Shown in pieces: positions 26,357 to 34,382 of a stretch of DNA of 64,000 bases. The notes under the pieces are model-generated. The model was given only the letters and a program-made list of their open reading frames with translations. It was not told the origin of the DNA and searched no databases. Source of the DNA: Candidatus Ribeiella danica (lineage in GTDB: Bacteria > Chloroflexota > Chloroflexia > Chloroflexales > Roseiflexaceae); NCBI GenBank assembly GCA_016717335.1, contig JADKFS010000018.1, positions 186,001-250,000 on the forward strand. Reading direction: 5' to 3'. Position 1 is the first letter of the stretch, and every line of letters starts with the position of its first letter. Made by a program: the position numbers and the translations under genes.

Positions 26357-27316
26357 TCATGCCGCCGCCTGGGCCTGCGACACCCACCCGCGCCGCCGCG
26401 CCGCCTCGGCCCTGAAGACCGAGCCGGCCACGTAGCCGGCCGTCGTGATCGCCAGCCCCGCCACGATCGCGCCAGACCGCGCGATCCCGGCTCGATCCCG
26501 GCCGAGCAGCGTGTCGGCCAGGCCGCGCAGCACGCCGGCGGGCAGCACCCGCAGCGTGTAGCTGCGCTCGGAGTCCAGCCCGTCCCGCGCGCCGGCCAGC
26601 CACGCCACCACCGCCTTAGAGCCGCCCTCGAAGTAGCAGCGGGTCCGGAAGTAGCGCCAGGTCGCGCGCGCGGCCGAGACGTGGTGGCGCACCGCCGCCG
26701 CGGGCTGGTAGAGCAGCCGCTTGCCCGGCCAGCGCTGCCGCACCCGAATGCACAGCTCGGTCTCGTCGCAGCCGTAGCCCAGCCGGAAGGTGCCGAGCTG
26801 CTCGAACACCTCGCGGCGAAACGACATATTGCAGCCGATCAGGTTGCGCACCGCCGCCGCGCGCGGCGGCACCCCGCGGTAGGTGCAGCCAATCACCCAG
26901 TCGAACTCGGCCGGGAACCAGTCCGGCCGGCCGGCCTGCCAGATCGGCTCGATCGCGCCGCCGACCCCCACCACCTCCGGGTCCCGGTAGCCCAGCGCGA
27001 ACTGATCGAGCCAGCCGGGCGAGGCCACAGCGTCGTCGTCGAGAAACGCGATCACCTGGCCCTGCGCCGCCGCGATGCCGCTGTTGCGCGCCCCGCCCAG
27101 CCCGCGCTGCTCGTGGTTCTCGACCACCGCCACGCCGGCCAGGGCATGTCGCGCGCGCTCCAGCAGCGCCGGGTTGTGGTCGACCACCACGACGATCTCC
27201 AGCGCGGGCCGGCTCTGCCGCCGCACGGAGTCGACCGCCGCGACCAGCTGCTCCCAGCGCTCCTCGGTGTGGGCGCAGATCACGACCGAGATGCTGGGCG
27301 ACGAGTCGGCCATCAC
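26357..27316 (-). CDS. Family 2 glycosyltransferase
   Basis: 319 residues. The GT-A motifs are SVVICAHTEERWEQLVAAVD, VVVVDHNPALL, RGLGGARNSGIAAAQG and the metal-binding AFLDDDAVASPGWL. A later segment LIGCNMSFRREVFEQLGTF is followed by GCDETELCIRVRQRWPGKRL, where acidic residues of the acceptor site are usual. The hydrophobic end (about residues 265-295) may be a membrane span. The ATG overlaps the stop of the dolichyl-phosphate-mannose-synthase-like gene upstream as ATGA. The donor sugar is unknown. Confidence 0.9.
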   Translation of the reverse strand: MMADSSPSISVVICAHTEERWEQLVAAVDSVRRQSRPALEIVVVVDHNPALLERARHALAGVAVVENHEQRGLGGARNSGIAAAQGQVIAFLDDDAVASPGWLDQFALGYRDPEVVGVGGAIEPIWQAGRPDWFPAEFDWVIGCTYRGVPPRAAAVRNLIGCNMSFRREVFEQLGTFRLGYGCDETELCIRVRQRWPGKRLLYQPAAAVRHHVSAARATWRYFRTRCYFEGGSKAVVAWLAGARDGLDSERSYTLRVLPAGVLRGLADTLLGRDRAGIARSGAIVAGLAITTAGYVAGSVFRAEAARRRGWVSQAQAAA

Positions 27317-28122
27317 AGCTCCCCCACCGCGCGCTCCAGATCGCCGTCGAACGATTCGTCGTGCCCGGCGGCCAGCGCCTGGCGCGTCTCGATCACCTCG
27401 CGCTCATACATGCGCAGGTAGCGCTGCCGCTCGGCGGCCCACTCGTAGCGCACCCAGCGCTCCCGAACGATCGTCTTGAGCACCCGCCAGCCATCGGGGA
27501 TCGTGCGCAGCCGGCCCTCGCCGTAGACGCGCTTGGACTCGAAGCTCGGCACCTCGGCGACCTTGAGGCCGGCCATCAGCGCGCGCACGTTCATCATGGT
27601 CTCGATCTCGAAGCCATCGCCGTTGAGCCGCAGCATCGGCACGAGATGGCGCCAGAACGCGTTGTAGCCGTAGCACAGATCCGAGTAGCAGCCGCCGAAC
27701 AAGATCCGCACCAGCCAGGTCAGGCCACCGTTGCCCCAGCGGCGGTAGAGCGGCATATCCGAGGTGCCGCCGCCCTGCAGGAAGCGCGAGCCCTTGACGA
27801 AGTCCGCCCCGGCGCAGAGCGCGCCCACGAACGCCGGGATCTCGGCCGGGTCGGTCGATCCATCGGCGTCGAGCATCACAATCACGTCGCCGGTGGCGGC
27901 AGCGAAGCCCGAGCGGAGCGCGGCACCCTTGCCACGCCCTTCCTGGTACACCACGCGAATATGGGGGAGAAGCGATCGCGCTATTTCCACCGTCTCGTCG
28001 GTCGAGTGCCCATCGACCAGAATGACCTCGTGGACATCAGGGGGTATGCGAGGTAGAACATGTGGCAGATTCGCCGCTTCATTGAGGGCAGGGATAACCA
28101 CACTGATGGTAACACTGCACAT
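27313..28122 (-). CDS. Family 2 glycosyltransferase, dolichyl/polyprenyl-phosphate-sugar synthase-like
   Basis: 269 residues from ATG 28122, with a strong GGAGGTGA site eight bases upstream. The domain matches the DPM1-like group: ISVVIPALNEAANLPHVLPR, VILVDGHSTDETVEIA, GRGKGAALRSGFAAATGDVI and MLDADGSTDPAEIPAFV with the DAD motif, then FVKGSRFLQGG and SDLCYGYNAFWR. Such enzymes make polyprenyl-phosphate mannose or glucose as a lipid donor for GT-C enzymes, and a GT-C candidate lies at 20058-22031. It is the first gene of the long minus-strand polysaccharide operon, so the promoter should lie in the 1.6-kb non-coding stretch next to it. Confidence 0.9.
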   Translation of the reverse strand: MCSVTISVVIPALNEAANLPHVLPRIPPDVHEVILVDGHSTDETVEIARSLLPHIRVVYQEGRGKGAALRSGFAAATGDVIVMLDADGSTDPAEIPAFVGALCAGADFVKGSRFLQGGGTSDMPLYRRWGNGGLTWLVRILFGGCYSDLCYGYNAFWRHLVPMLRLNGDGFEIETMMNVRALMAGLKVAEVPSFESKRVYGEGRLRTIPDGWRVLKTIVRERWVRYEWAAERQRYLRMYEREVIETRQALAAGHDESFDGDLERAVGEL

Positions 28123-28147
28123 AGCGCTGTCACCTCCGTAACATATG

Positions 28148-28180
28148 AATCCAAACACCCGGATGCTCGCAGCTTCGGTT
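28148..28180 (+). repeat. 33-bp direct repeat, copy 1
   Basis: The sequence aatccaaacacccggatgct followed by cgcagcttcggtt is repeated without change at 28524-28556. Each copy comes ahead of two stem-loops that show the seven-base loop CCCCACA, so the two copies mark the start of two similar units. Confidence 0.95.
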
Positions 28181-28200
28181 ACTGGCGAAACCATTGCCGG

Positions 28201-28340
28201 ATGCGCGCGGCGCCCAACGCGCCGCTCGCTCTACTGTCGAACCGGTTAGGGAGCGCGCCCCACACGCAGCTCCCGACCGAGCCCCTCACTTGCGCTCGCC
28301 CGGCCCGGGCGCCCCACACACCCGAGCCAAGCGAGCGCAA
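28201..28340 (+). repeat. Stem-loops with conserved CCCCACA loop, unit 1
   Basis: Hairpin 1 at 28249-28274 pairs GGGAGC-GCG with CGC-A-GCTCCC around loop CCCCACA (28258-28264). Hairpin 2 at 28291-28339 pairs TGCGCTCGC, GGC, CGGG and G with C, CCCG, GCC and GCGAGCGCA around the same loop (28312-28318). A degenerate relative at 28207-28225 pairs GCGGCG with CGCCGC around CCCAACG. Stem sequences differ while the loop and its closing G-C pair stay the same. Confidence 0.75.
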
Positions 28341-28476
28341 TCGCGACCGACGTATCAAGTAGGATGCCAGGACCACGGGGTGGCCGAGCAGTCCTACAAT
28401 CACTTCAGCCGACGAGGCCGCCCAAAAACGCCCATCGCTATAGCCTACGACGTGACATTTCTGTAATCAAAGTATC

Positions 28477-28505
28477 TTGTTTAGGGGCGTATGTTCATAT
28501 ATAAT
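28477..28505 (+). promoter_or_regulatory. Near-consensus sigma-70-type promoter on the plus strand
   Basis: TTGTTT (28477-28482), a 17-base spacer and TATAAT (28500-28505). Transcription would start near 28512, about 12 bases before copy 2 of the 33-bp repeat. No protein-coding gene follows, so it probably drives an untranslated RNA. Confidence 0.65.
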
Positions 28506-28511
28506 ACGAAT

Positions 28512-28888
28512 GACCGTACACATAATCCAAACACCCGGATGCTCGCAGCTTCGGTTCAAGGGTTGTGCCGGTCAAACCGCGAGGAGCGCCCCACACGCTC
28601 CTCGCGCTGCTTTTGCGGCGACCCTGCGCCGCCCCCGACAAGCAAGAGTTCTACCACCGTCAACGCGCGCCGGCGCCCCACACCCCGGCAACACGATTCT
28701 CCTGCCCGCCACTGCCCCGCTTGACTGCGCTCTTGTCATCCATACATATCGAAGCAAGTGCGCATTTGGATCACGTCGGCGGCCCTCCTTCAGCCACCGT
28801 TTTCAGCTTCTCCTTCTGAAAGAAGATAGCTCGAACAACAACAAGCGCTGTCTGTTCTTGTCGTCGGGGCAAGAAAGGACAGCGCCCA
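28512..28888 (+). ncRNA. Candidate structured non-coding RNA
   Basis: Inferred transcript from the promoter at 28477-28505. It contains the 33-bp repeat (28524-28556), hairpin 3 at 28579-28605 (GCGAGGAGCG paired with CGCTCCTCGC, loop CCCCACA), hairpin 4 at 28669-28689 (GCCGG and G paired with C and CCGGC around CCCCACA), and a final two-part hairpin at 28845-28885 (GCGCTGTC with GACAGCGC, inner TTCTTG with CAAGAA, nine-base loop). The end point is set at the last hairpin and is a guess, as no T-tract follows. Evidence is structural only; no known RNA family was recognised. Confidence 0.4.
28524..28556 (+). repeat. 33-bp direct repeat, copy 2
   Basis: Identical to the sequence at 28148-28180. 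It lies directly behind the promoter at 28477-28505 and ahead of two CCCCACA hairpins, giving the same order as unit 1. Confidence 0.95.
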
Positions 28889-29429
28889 CTGAGAGATCTA
28901 TAGAGCACTGCTTGAGCTGGTTGGTAAGGAGTAGTGTGGCGCAGAAACGGTAGTGTGGCAGGCAGTATAACATGACTCGATCGGAAAATTAAGATATCAT
29001 CGGCGATATGAACGAATTGTTATCCAAGTCAATCTCCATTTACATCCTTTAACCTCATGGCCGATTAGGATACAATATAGCCCATCAAATACACTATTTC
29101 GCCCTTTCGCAGCGCGGATCTCTGCTAGGTCGGTCAGGCCAGCAATCTACTAGTCTGCATAAAAAGAGAGTAGAGCAGCAAGCTCTATTCCATAATACAA
29201 GAGGTATCGGCGGCAATCACACGATTTTCCCTGCGCAGGCCCGCGCCGGATACCCTACCATCCCAGGCAACGCCCTTTTCTGCTCCAGGGCATCTCTATC
29301 AGGCATCACACGCAGGCGGCGCGCGCTACAGGGACCTGAATCGCTATGTTTACGCCCTTGTAGTACGATCCATAGCTGAGGAGGCCAACGGCATAGTCAA
29401 TAGTATAGTGGTGTTGTAGGCGTATCGCT

Positions 29430-29695
29430 GGCACACGTCTTGCTTTTGCGCGCGCACGTGCGCGGCTGCGCGCCCCCCCGGCCGGGGTCTGCGCCCCTGG
29501 ACCCTAAAAAGATGCTGTCTCTGTTGCAATGCCTGGTGCGCATGCCTCATGCACTCTAGTGGGAGGCCCTCTGCGGTTGATCGACGATAGACCATAGACC
29601 ATAGACGAGGGTGACAGGGTGACAGCTTACGCCCTCGGCACGAGCACCAAGCGGGGGCCGGGGGCGCAGCGCCCCGGAGGAAGGCCGGGCGCAGC
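29430..29695 (+). repeat. Repeat family B, partial copy
   Basis: The head segment (ggctgcgcgcccccccggcc, then gcgcccctggaccctaaaa) is followed by gatgctgtctctgttgcaat and a gcgcatgcctc stretch, as in the fuller copies near 46380-46690 and 48813-49105. A tail-like segment (gggggccgggggcgcagcgc) appears at 29654-29675. The middle part is shortened or replaced here by ccatagacc and ggtgacag arrays at 29583-29625. Confidence 0.75.
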
Positions 29696-29702
29696 CCACT
29701 CC

Positions 29703-29731
29703 TTGCACCGCCGCGCGAGCGATGCTATAAT
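29703..29731 (+). promoter_or_regulatory. secG promoter
   Basis: TTGCAC (29703-29708), 17 bases, TATAAT (29726-29731). Transcription would begin near 29738, leaving a leader of about 31 bases before the secG start. The pair is placed as expected for a housekeeping promoter. Confidence 0.7.
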
Positions 29732-29768
29732 GGCCGGCTGTAAGACTGATCGCCTGTGAGGAGGCCCC

Positions 29769-30041
29769 TTGGAAACCGCGCTCTATATCGCCCTGGTCAT
29801 CCTGAGCATTACCTTGAGTGCCCTGGTGATCCTGCAGGGCCGCAGCGCCGGCCTGCAGAACCGTGACACCAGCTCGATCTACCGCACCAAGCGCGGGCTC
29901 GAGAAGACTCTCCACCAGGCCACCATTGCCGTGGCCGTCGCCTTTCTGCTCCTGGCGCTGATCACCAGCCTGCCGCTGTTCGGCACGTCCACGCCGGCCG
30001 TCGCTCCAACCGGTCTGAACGGGCTGGCCGGCCTCTTCTAG
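29769..30041 (+). CDS. secG: Preprotein translocase subunit SecG
   Basis: 90 residues starting at TTG 29769, with GAGGAGG five bases upstream, which decides the rare start codon. SecG is the small two-span subunit of the SecYEG channel. The first span is ALYIALVILSITLSALVIL, followed by the loop GRSAGLQNRDTSSIYRTKRG that corresponds to the conserved cytoplasmic loop, then TIAVAVAFLLLALITSLPLF. Length and layout match the family. It lies 6 bp before a solute-binding-protein gene and is probably co-transcribed with it. Confidence 0.93.
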   Translation: METALYIALVILSITLSALVILQGRSAGLQNRDTSSIYRTKRGLEKTLHQATIAVAVAFLLLALITSLPLFGTSTPAVAPTGLNGLAGLF

Positions 30042-30047
30042 CCACAG

Positions 30048-31730
30048 GTGGCACGCCGCATCCGCTGGCAGATCCTGATCGCCGCTTGTAGCGCCACGCT
30101 CGTGCTCGGCCTGATGGGCTACCTGGCCGTGACGAGCGCCGCTGTGCCGCGCCCGCTGGCCGGCGGCGCCTACGTCGAAGGGCTGGCCGCCGCCCCCCAG
30201 CAGCTCAACCCCCTGCTCAGCGACCCGGCGCGCGACCCGGCCGCCGCCGATATCCGCGCCCTGCTGTTCGATGGGCTGATGCGCATCGGCGCCGACGGGC
30301 TGCCCGAGCCGGCGCTCGCCCAGTCCTGGAGCGTCGACGACTCCGGCCAGGTCTACACCTTCACGCTGCGCGCCGATGTCTTCTGGCACGACGGCCAGCC
30401 GCTGACCGCCGACGACGCGCTGTTTACGCTGCGCGCGATCCAGAACCGCAGCTACGCCGGCGACCCGACGATCAGCGCGGTCTGGCGCGATATTCTGATC
30501 GACAGGGTCGGCGAGCGCAGCCTACGCTGCCGCCTGGCCGCGCCGTTCGCGCCGTTCCTCACGCTGGCGACCTTCCCGGTCCTGCCGGCGCACCTGCTGG
30601 CCGACCTGCCGCCCGACCAGTGGTCGAGCGCGGCGTTCAACCAGAGGCCGATCGGCACCGGCCCATACCAGATCGCCGAGATCAACGCCGAGCACGCGCT
30701 GCTCAGCGCGAACCCGCGCTACTACGGCGGCCGGCCCTACATCGACAGCGTCGAGCTGCGATTCTACCCGAACGCCCAGTCGGCCCACAACGCGCTCAGC
30801 CGCGGCGAGATCAGCGGGCTCGGCTTCCTCGACACCAGCCAGCTCGGCGCGACCAACCTGCCGCGCGACATCGTGCGGCACGCGGTGCCGCTGGACAGCG
30901 CGGTGCTGCTGGGCTTCAACCTGCGCGAGGGGCCGCTGTCCGATCTCGGGCTGCGCCGCGCGCTGGCCGAGGGGCTCGACAAGGACGAGCTGATCAGGCG
31001 CACGCTCGACGGGCAGGTCGTCCGGCTCGACACGCCGATCTTGAGCGGCTGGTGGGCGGCGGTGCCGGACCCAAGCTGGTATCCGGCCGACTCGGGCCGC
31101 GCCGCCGACGCGCTGACGTCGCTCGGCTATGCGGTGGGGGCCGACGGCGTGCGCGCGCGCGACGGCAAGGCCCTGGCGTTCGAGCTGCTCACCGCCGACG
31201 ACGCCGACCGCGTGGCGGTGGCGAATGAGATCGCGCGCCAGTGGGCCGCGATCGGCGTGCGGATCGACGTGCGGCCGCTGGATGGCGAGAGCCTGCGGCG
31301 GCGCCTGGCAGCCCACGACTTTACGCTGGCGCTGTATGGCGTGCAGCGCCTCGGCGCCGACCCGGACGTCTACGAGCTCTGGCACTCCTCGCAGGCCGAG
31401 AGCGGCAACAACTACGCTGGCCTGCTCGACGATCAGATCGACGAGCTGCTGGCGAACGCCCGCCGCGATCGCGACATCGCCACACGCACCCCCTCGTACG
31501 AGGCGTTCCAGCGGCGTTGGGTCGAGCTGGCCCCAAGCATCACGCTGTACCAGCCGCTGTTCGTCTACGCCACCACCAGCCAGCTCGAGGGCATCGAGTT
31601 CGACAAGAGCGGCGATGTCCCGACCGATATCGCGGGCAGCCAGCTGCTGCTGGGCCGCGAGGAGCGCTTCCGCAACGTGACGCGCTGGTTCATTCGCAGC
31701 TCGCGCGAGATCCAGGGCGAGCTGCGCTGA
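30048..31730 (+). CDS. Extracellular solute-binding protein, family 5 (peptide type)
   Basis: 560 residues from GTG 30048. A signal anchor (about residues 10-30) is followed by the SBP_bac_5 fold: LLFDGLMRIGADGLPEPALA, TLRADVFWHDGQPLTADDAL, FNQRPIGTGPYQIAEINAEH and LGFNLREGPLSDLGLRRALA, the DppA/OppA-type signature. IAAC at residues 11-14 resembles a lipobox but lies too close to the N-terminus to be convincing. No permease or ATPase follows, so the protein may serve a transporter encoded elsewhere or have another role. It sits 6 bp behind secG. Confidence 0.9.
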   Translation: MARRIRWQILIAACSATLVLGLMGYLAVTSAAVPRPLAGGAYVEGLAAAPQQLNPLLSDPARDPAAADIRALLFDGLMRIGADGLPEPALAQSWSVDDSGQVYTFTLRADVFWHDGQPLTADDALFTLRAIQNRSYAGDPTISAVWRDILIDRVGERSLRCRLAAPFAPFLTLATFPVLPAHLLADLPPDQWSSAAFNQRPIGTGPYQIAEINAEHALLSANPRYYGGRPYIDSVELRFYPNAQSAHNALSRGEISGLGFLDTSQLGATNLPRDIVRHAVPLDSAVLLGFNLREGPLSDLGLRRALAEGLDKDELIRRTLDGQVVRLDTPILSGWWAAVPDPSWYPADSGRAADALTSLGYAVGADGVRARDGKALAFELLTADDADRVAVANEIARQWAAIGVRIDVRPLDGESLRRRLAAHDFTLALYGVQRLGADPDVYELWHSSQAESGNNYAGLLDDQIDELLANARRDRDIATRTPSYEAFQRRWVELAPSITLYQPLFVYATTSQLEGIEFDKSGDVPTDIAGSQLLLGREERFRNVTRWFIRSSREIQGELR

Positions 31731-31820
31731 TCGGCTCGGCTGCGCTGGTTGTCCTCACCTCTTTGCCCCTGACAAGGGCAGGGACCCGTACGTCACCGCG
31801 CCATAAACAGAACTACCCTG

Positions 31821-31864
31821 AAAAAAGGCAGCGCCCTCGCGCCCATAATGGGCGTGGGGGCGCT
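31821..31864 (-). terminator. Rho-independent terminator for the 54-residue gene (possibly bidirectional)
   Basis: A long stem at 31830-31864 (AGCGCCC with GGGGCGCT, inner CGCCCAT with ATGGGCG) is followed on the minus strand by CC and six T. The minus-strand gene at 31946-32110 ends 82 bp upstream. On the plus strand the hairpin lies 100 bp after the binding-protein stop and may act there as well. Confidence 0.65.
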
Positions 31865-31945
31865 ATCGCATATCGTATCGGACCGCCGGGCGGCGGGACG
31901 TGGATGTGTTAGCTATCGATCTGGCGCGGGCGCGACCTGCGCCGC

Positions 31946-32110
31946 TTACGCCGCCTCGCGAAAGTACTGGCCGCTCATCAGCTCGAACACCAGCTGGTCG
32001 AGCGTGACCTCGGCCTCGTGGTAGGTCCGCGCGAAGCCAACCAGCTCGCCGTCAAGATACATGGCGTAGTCACGGGTCTCGCGGTCGTAGACGATCTCTT
32101 TCCGGTACAT
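31946..32110 (-). CDS. Small protein of unknown function (54 residues)
   Basis: 54 residues from ATG 32110, with AGAGGTAAG upstream; a longer frame to 32185 lies beyond the predicted transcription start. The sequence starts MYRKEIVYDRETRDYAMYLD, then GELVGFARTYHEAEVTLDQL and VFELMSGQYFREAA. It is rich in charged and aromatic residues, has no membrane segment and no cysteine, and resembles a small alpha/beta regulatory or adaptor fold. Its own promoter, start site and terminator make it a real, independently expressed gene. No family was recognised; function unknown. Confidence 0.8.
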   Translation of the reverse strand: MYRKEIVYDRETRDYAMYLDGELVGFARTYHEAEVTLDQLVFELMSGQYFREAA

Positions 32111-32173
32111 ACTCTTACCTCTTTTTTCATGGCGGCGTAGGCCGTGATCATGTGTCAGTATCGTCGTAGCCAT

Positions 32174-32202
32174 AGTATAGCACACTTGTTCTAGTTATGC
32201 AA
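32174..32202 (-). promoter_or_regulatory. Promoter of the 54-residue gene
   Basis: On the minus strand, TTGCAT (32202-32197), 17 bases and TATACT (32179-32174). Transcription would start near 32167, giving a leader of about 57 bases. Confidence 0.7.
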
Positions 32203-32223
32203 GTCCATGAATGTGCGAGTTGC

Positions 32224-32252
32224 TTGCGGATTTCCCGTGGTTCCGCTATACT
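32224..32252 (+). promoter_or_regulatory. Promoter of the M23 peptidase gene
   Basis: TTGCGG (32224-32229), 17 bases, TATACT (32247-32252). It is divergent from the promoter of the small gene, with only about 21 bp between the two -35 boxes. Confidence 0.6.
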
Positions 32253-32330
32253 GGCCCGGCTTCTTCGCACGCGCTCACCTGCGTCGATCCGCGTTTCTGA
32301 ACACATAGCGCCCTGGTCGCTCTATCGCTC

Positions 32331-34172
32331 GTGGACTACTCATCTCGCCAACGCTATCGCTCCCGCCGCCGGGGCATCGAGGCGCGCCGCAGGCGCATCG
32401 CGCTGATCGCGGGCGCCGTTGTCCTGGTGCTCGCCGCGCTTGGCCTGGCCCTGCGGCGGCCGGCCGCCCAGCCGAGCGGCAGCGCGGCCCCAACTCCGAC
32501 CAAGGCCACCCCAACCGCCGTCGCCGCTCCCGCCGCGCAGGCGGCCACGCCCACCGTCGCCGCGGACCCGGAGGCCGCCGCGGACGCCCCTGCCGAGCCG
32601 GCCCCGCCGGACGCCGCCGCGTTCTTCGACGACCGCCGCTTCACCTACGAGCCCGGCTTCTACTCGCCGCAGATCCAGGCCTTCCTGGAGACCCAGCCCG
32701 GCCCACTGAAGGGTATGTCGTTCATGGTCGGCGACCGGCGCCACTCGTTCGCAGAGGTGATCGTCGGGCGGACCAGCTACTCGAGCATTAATCCGAAGGT
32801 GATCCTGGCCCTGCTCGAGTCGCAGAGCCGGCTGCTGTCGACCGCGAAGCCCAGCTCCGATCAGATCGGCTGGGCGATCGGGTTCCAGGGCGAGAGCGGC
32901 CGCTGGCGCGGGCTGACCGCGCAGATGCGCTGGGCCGTGCGCCAGATGGTCGAGTCCAAAGTCGACTACCCGCAGTACCTCCCGCTGACCTACGCCGACG
33001 GCTCCAGCGCCCCACCGCCGCCCGGCATGAGCATGAGCGCCTACGCGATCGCGCGCGCGCTCGCGCCGACGACCAGCGCCGCGCGCCTGCCTGCGCTCAT
33101 GCAGCGCTTCCTGGAGACCTATACGCAGCTGTTCGGCGACCCGCGCATCGCGCCCGAGGGCTGGCCCGCGCCGGCGGCGCCGTTCCTGGCGCGCCCGACC
33201 GAGCAGGTCATGCCGGTCACGTCGTTCTTCGACCACGACGCGCCCGCGCTGATCAAGAACGGCACGCTGGTGACCTACTGGGGCCGCGACGAGCAGGATA
33301 TCGCCTTCGCCTACGACGGCCACGACGGCTGGGACTACGCCGCCGCGCCGCCCGACCTGGCGCTGGCCGCTGGCGACGGCGACGTCGTGTTCGCGGGCAA
33401 CGCCGACGACAACTGCGCCACCCGCGCCGTGATCATCGACCACCGCAACGGCTACCGCACGCTCTACTGGCACCTCGACCGTGTCGACGTGGAGATCGGC
33501 CAGCAGATCACGCGCGGCCAGCCGGTCGGCATGATCGGATCGAGCGGCTGCGCGAACGGCCCGCACCTGCACTTCGGCGTGCAGTTCCTCGGGCGCAACA
33601 CCGACCCGTACGGCTGGTGCGGCGCCACGCCCGACCCCTGGCAGTCCCACCCGGCCGGCTCCACCAGCGTCTGGCTGTGGGCCGATCGCCCGTCGCCGTG
33701 CGACGCGCCGCCGCCCGGCGCGCTGGTCGTCGACACCGACTCGCCCGGCTTCGCCAGGGAGGGCGACGGCTGGCAGGCCAACCCGGTCGGGTATGGCGGC
33801 GGGTCGCTGTTCGTGCCCTCGATGCGCGGCATCGACGCGGCCGGCCCGCCGGGCCTGCGCCCGCTCGCCCGCCCGGCCGTAGCGGTCTGGCGCCCGGATC
33901 TGCCCGCGGCCGGTCGCTACCGCGTGCTTGCGTACGTGCCCTACGCGCTCAGCGGCCTCGAGGACGCGACACACGTCCGCTACCGCGTACGCTACAGCGG
34001 CGGCGAGGCCGAAACTGTGGTCAGCATCCCCGACTACGCCAACGACTGGGTCGACCTGGGCACCTACGACTTCGACCCGAGCGACCGCCCGACTGTCTCG
34101 CTCAGCAACATCGCTGAGGTCGACGGGCGCAGCATCTGGGCCGACGCGGTGATCTGGCTGCCGGTGCCGTGA
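32331..34172 (+). CDS. M23 (LytM-type) peptidase with C-terminal golvesin-like domain
   Basis: 613 residues from GTG 32331. A membrane span (about 23-41) and a Pro/Ala/Thr-rich spacer lead to an alpha-helical region (about 100-290), then the M23 domain. The zinc ligands are visible: HDGWD (His331, Asp335) and HLHFG (second histidine at 414), with YWHLD at 379-383. The last about 130 residues (VVDTDSPGFAREGDGWQANP onward, YRVLAYVPYA, DWVDLGTYDF) look like the golvesin or CBD-like domain found in secreted proteins. The protein should be anchored outside the membrane and cut or bind peptidoglycan. Confidence 0.9.
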   Translation: MDYSSRQRYRSRRRGIEARRRRIALIAGAVVLVLAALGLALRRPAAQPSGSAAPTPTKATPTAVAAPAAQAATPTVAADPEAAADAPAEPAPPDAAAFFDDRRFTYEPGFYSPQIQAFLETQPGPLKGMSFMVGDRRHSFAEVIVGRTSYSSINPKVILALLESQSRLLSTAKPSSDQIGWAIGFQGESGRWRGLTAQMRWAVRQMVESKVDYPQYLPLTYADGSSAPPPPGMSMSAYAIARALAPTTSAARLPALMQRFLETYTQLFGDPRIAPEGWPAPAAPFLARPTEQVMPVTSFFDHDAPALIKNGTLVTYWGRDEQDIAFAYDGHDGWDYAAAPPDLALAAGDGDVVFAGNADDNCATRAVIIDHRNGYRTLYWHLDRVDVEIGQQITRGQPVGMIGSSGCANGPHLHFGVQFLGRNTDPYGWCGATPDPWQSHPAGSTSVWLWADRPSPCDAPPPGALVVDTDSPGFAREGDGWQANPVGYGGGSLFVPSMRGIDAAGPPGLRPLARPAVAVWRPDLPAAGRYRVLAYVPYALSGLEDATHVRYRVRYSGGEAETVVSIPDYANDWVDLGTYDFDPSDRPTVSLSNIAEVDGRSIWADAVIWLPVP

Positions 34173-34274
34173 CAAGGAGACAAGGAGACAAGGAGACAAG
34201 GTGACCGGGTGACATTGCTCCCTCGTTTGTCGTCCTTGGTCGTTGGTCGTTGGTCGTTGGTCGTTGGTCCTCGG
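34173..34274. repeat. Tandem 8-base and 7-base repeat arrays
   Basis: Right after the peptidase stop there are about four units of gacaagga (34171-34200), then ggtgaccgggtgaca, and at about 34228-34268 units of gtcgttg. Matching 8-base units appear at 37640 and 42379 (as gtctcctt on the opposite strand). Confidence 0.88.
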
Positions 34275-34304
34275 TTGCAGGGCAGCCTCTCTCGCTGGTA
34301 TAAT
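34275..34304 (+). promoter_or_regulatory. Promoter of the GAF sensor kinase gene
   Basis: TTGCAG (34275-34280), 18 bases, TATAAT (34299-34304). Start of transcription near 34311 fits translation from ATG 34383 and argues against the more upstream ATG at 34314. Confidence 0.65.
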
Positions 34305-34382
34305 GCGGGCTGCATGTCATCTAAACTAAAAATGAAGCGTTCCAACGCCCCAACGTTCGAGCGCTCAAACCAACAGCACCGG

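Larger units (their letters stand above)
28123..29768. other. Long intergenic region without a convincing gene
   Basis: This 1.6-kb region separates the minus-strand polysaccharide locus from plus-strand secG. Its left part is GC-rich and holds the stem-loop units described separately. The middle (about 28960-29370) is richer in A and T, with a weak TTTAAC-N17-TACAAT promoter-like pair at 29048-29076 on the plus strand. The right part has repeat family B and a short ccatagacc-type array at about 29583-29605. The open frames here are GC-rich shadows with no recognisable domain, no ribosome-binding site and no codon bias, and they were not accepted. Confidence 0.8.

Noticed and set aside
28477..28953. 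Open frame of about 158 residues after the plus-strand promoter
   Set aside because: No ribosome-binding site, low-complexity composition and no domain; it runs through the structured hairpins, which fit an untranslated RNA better.
29556..30389. Minus-strand frame of 277 residues
   Set aside because: Runs antisense through secG and the binding protein, which have clear family motifs and start signals on the plus strand.
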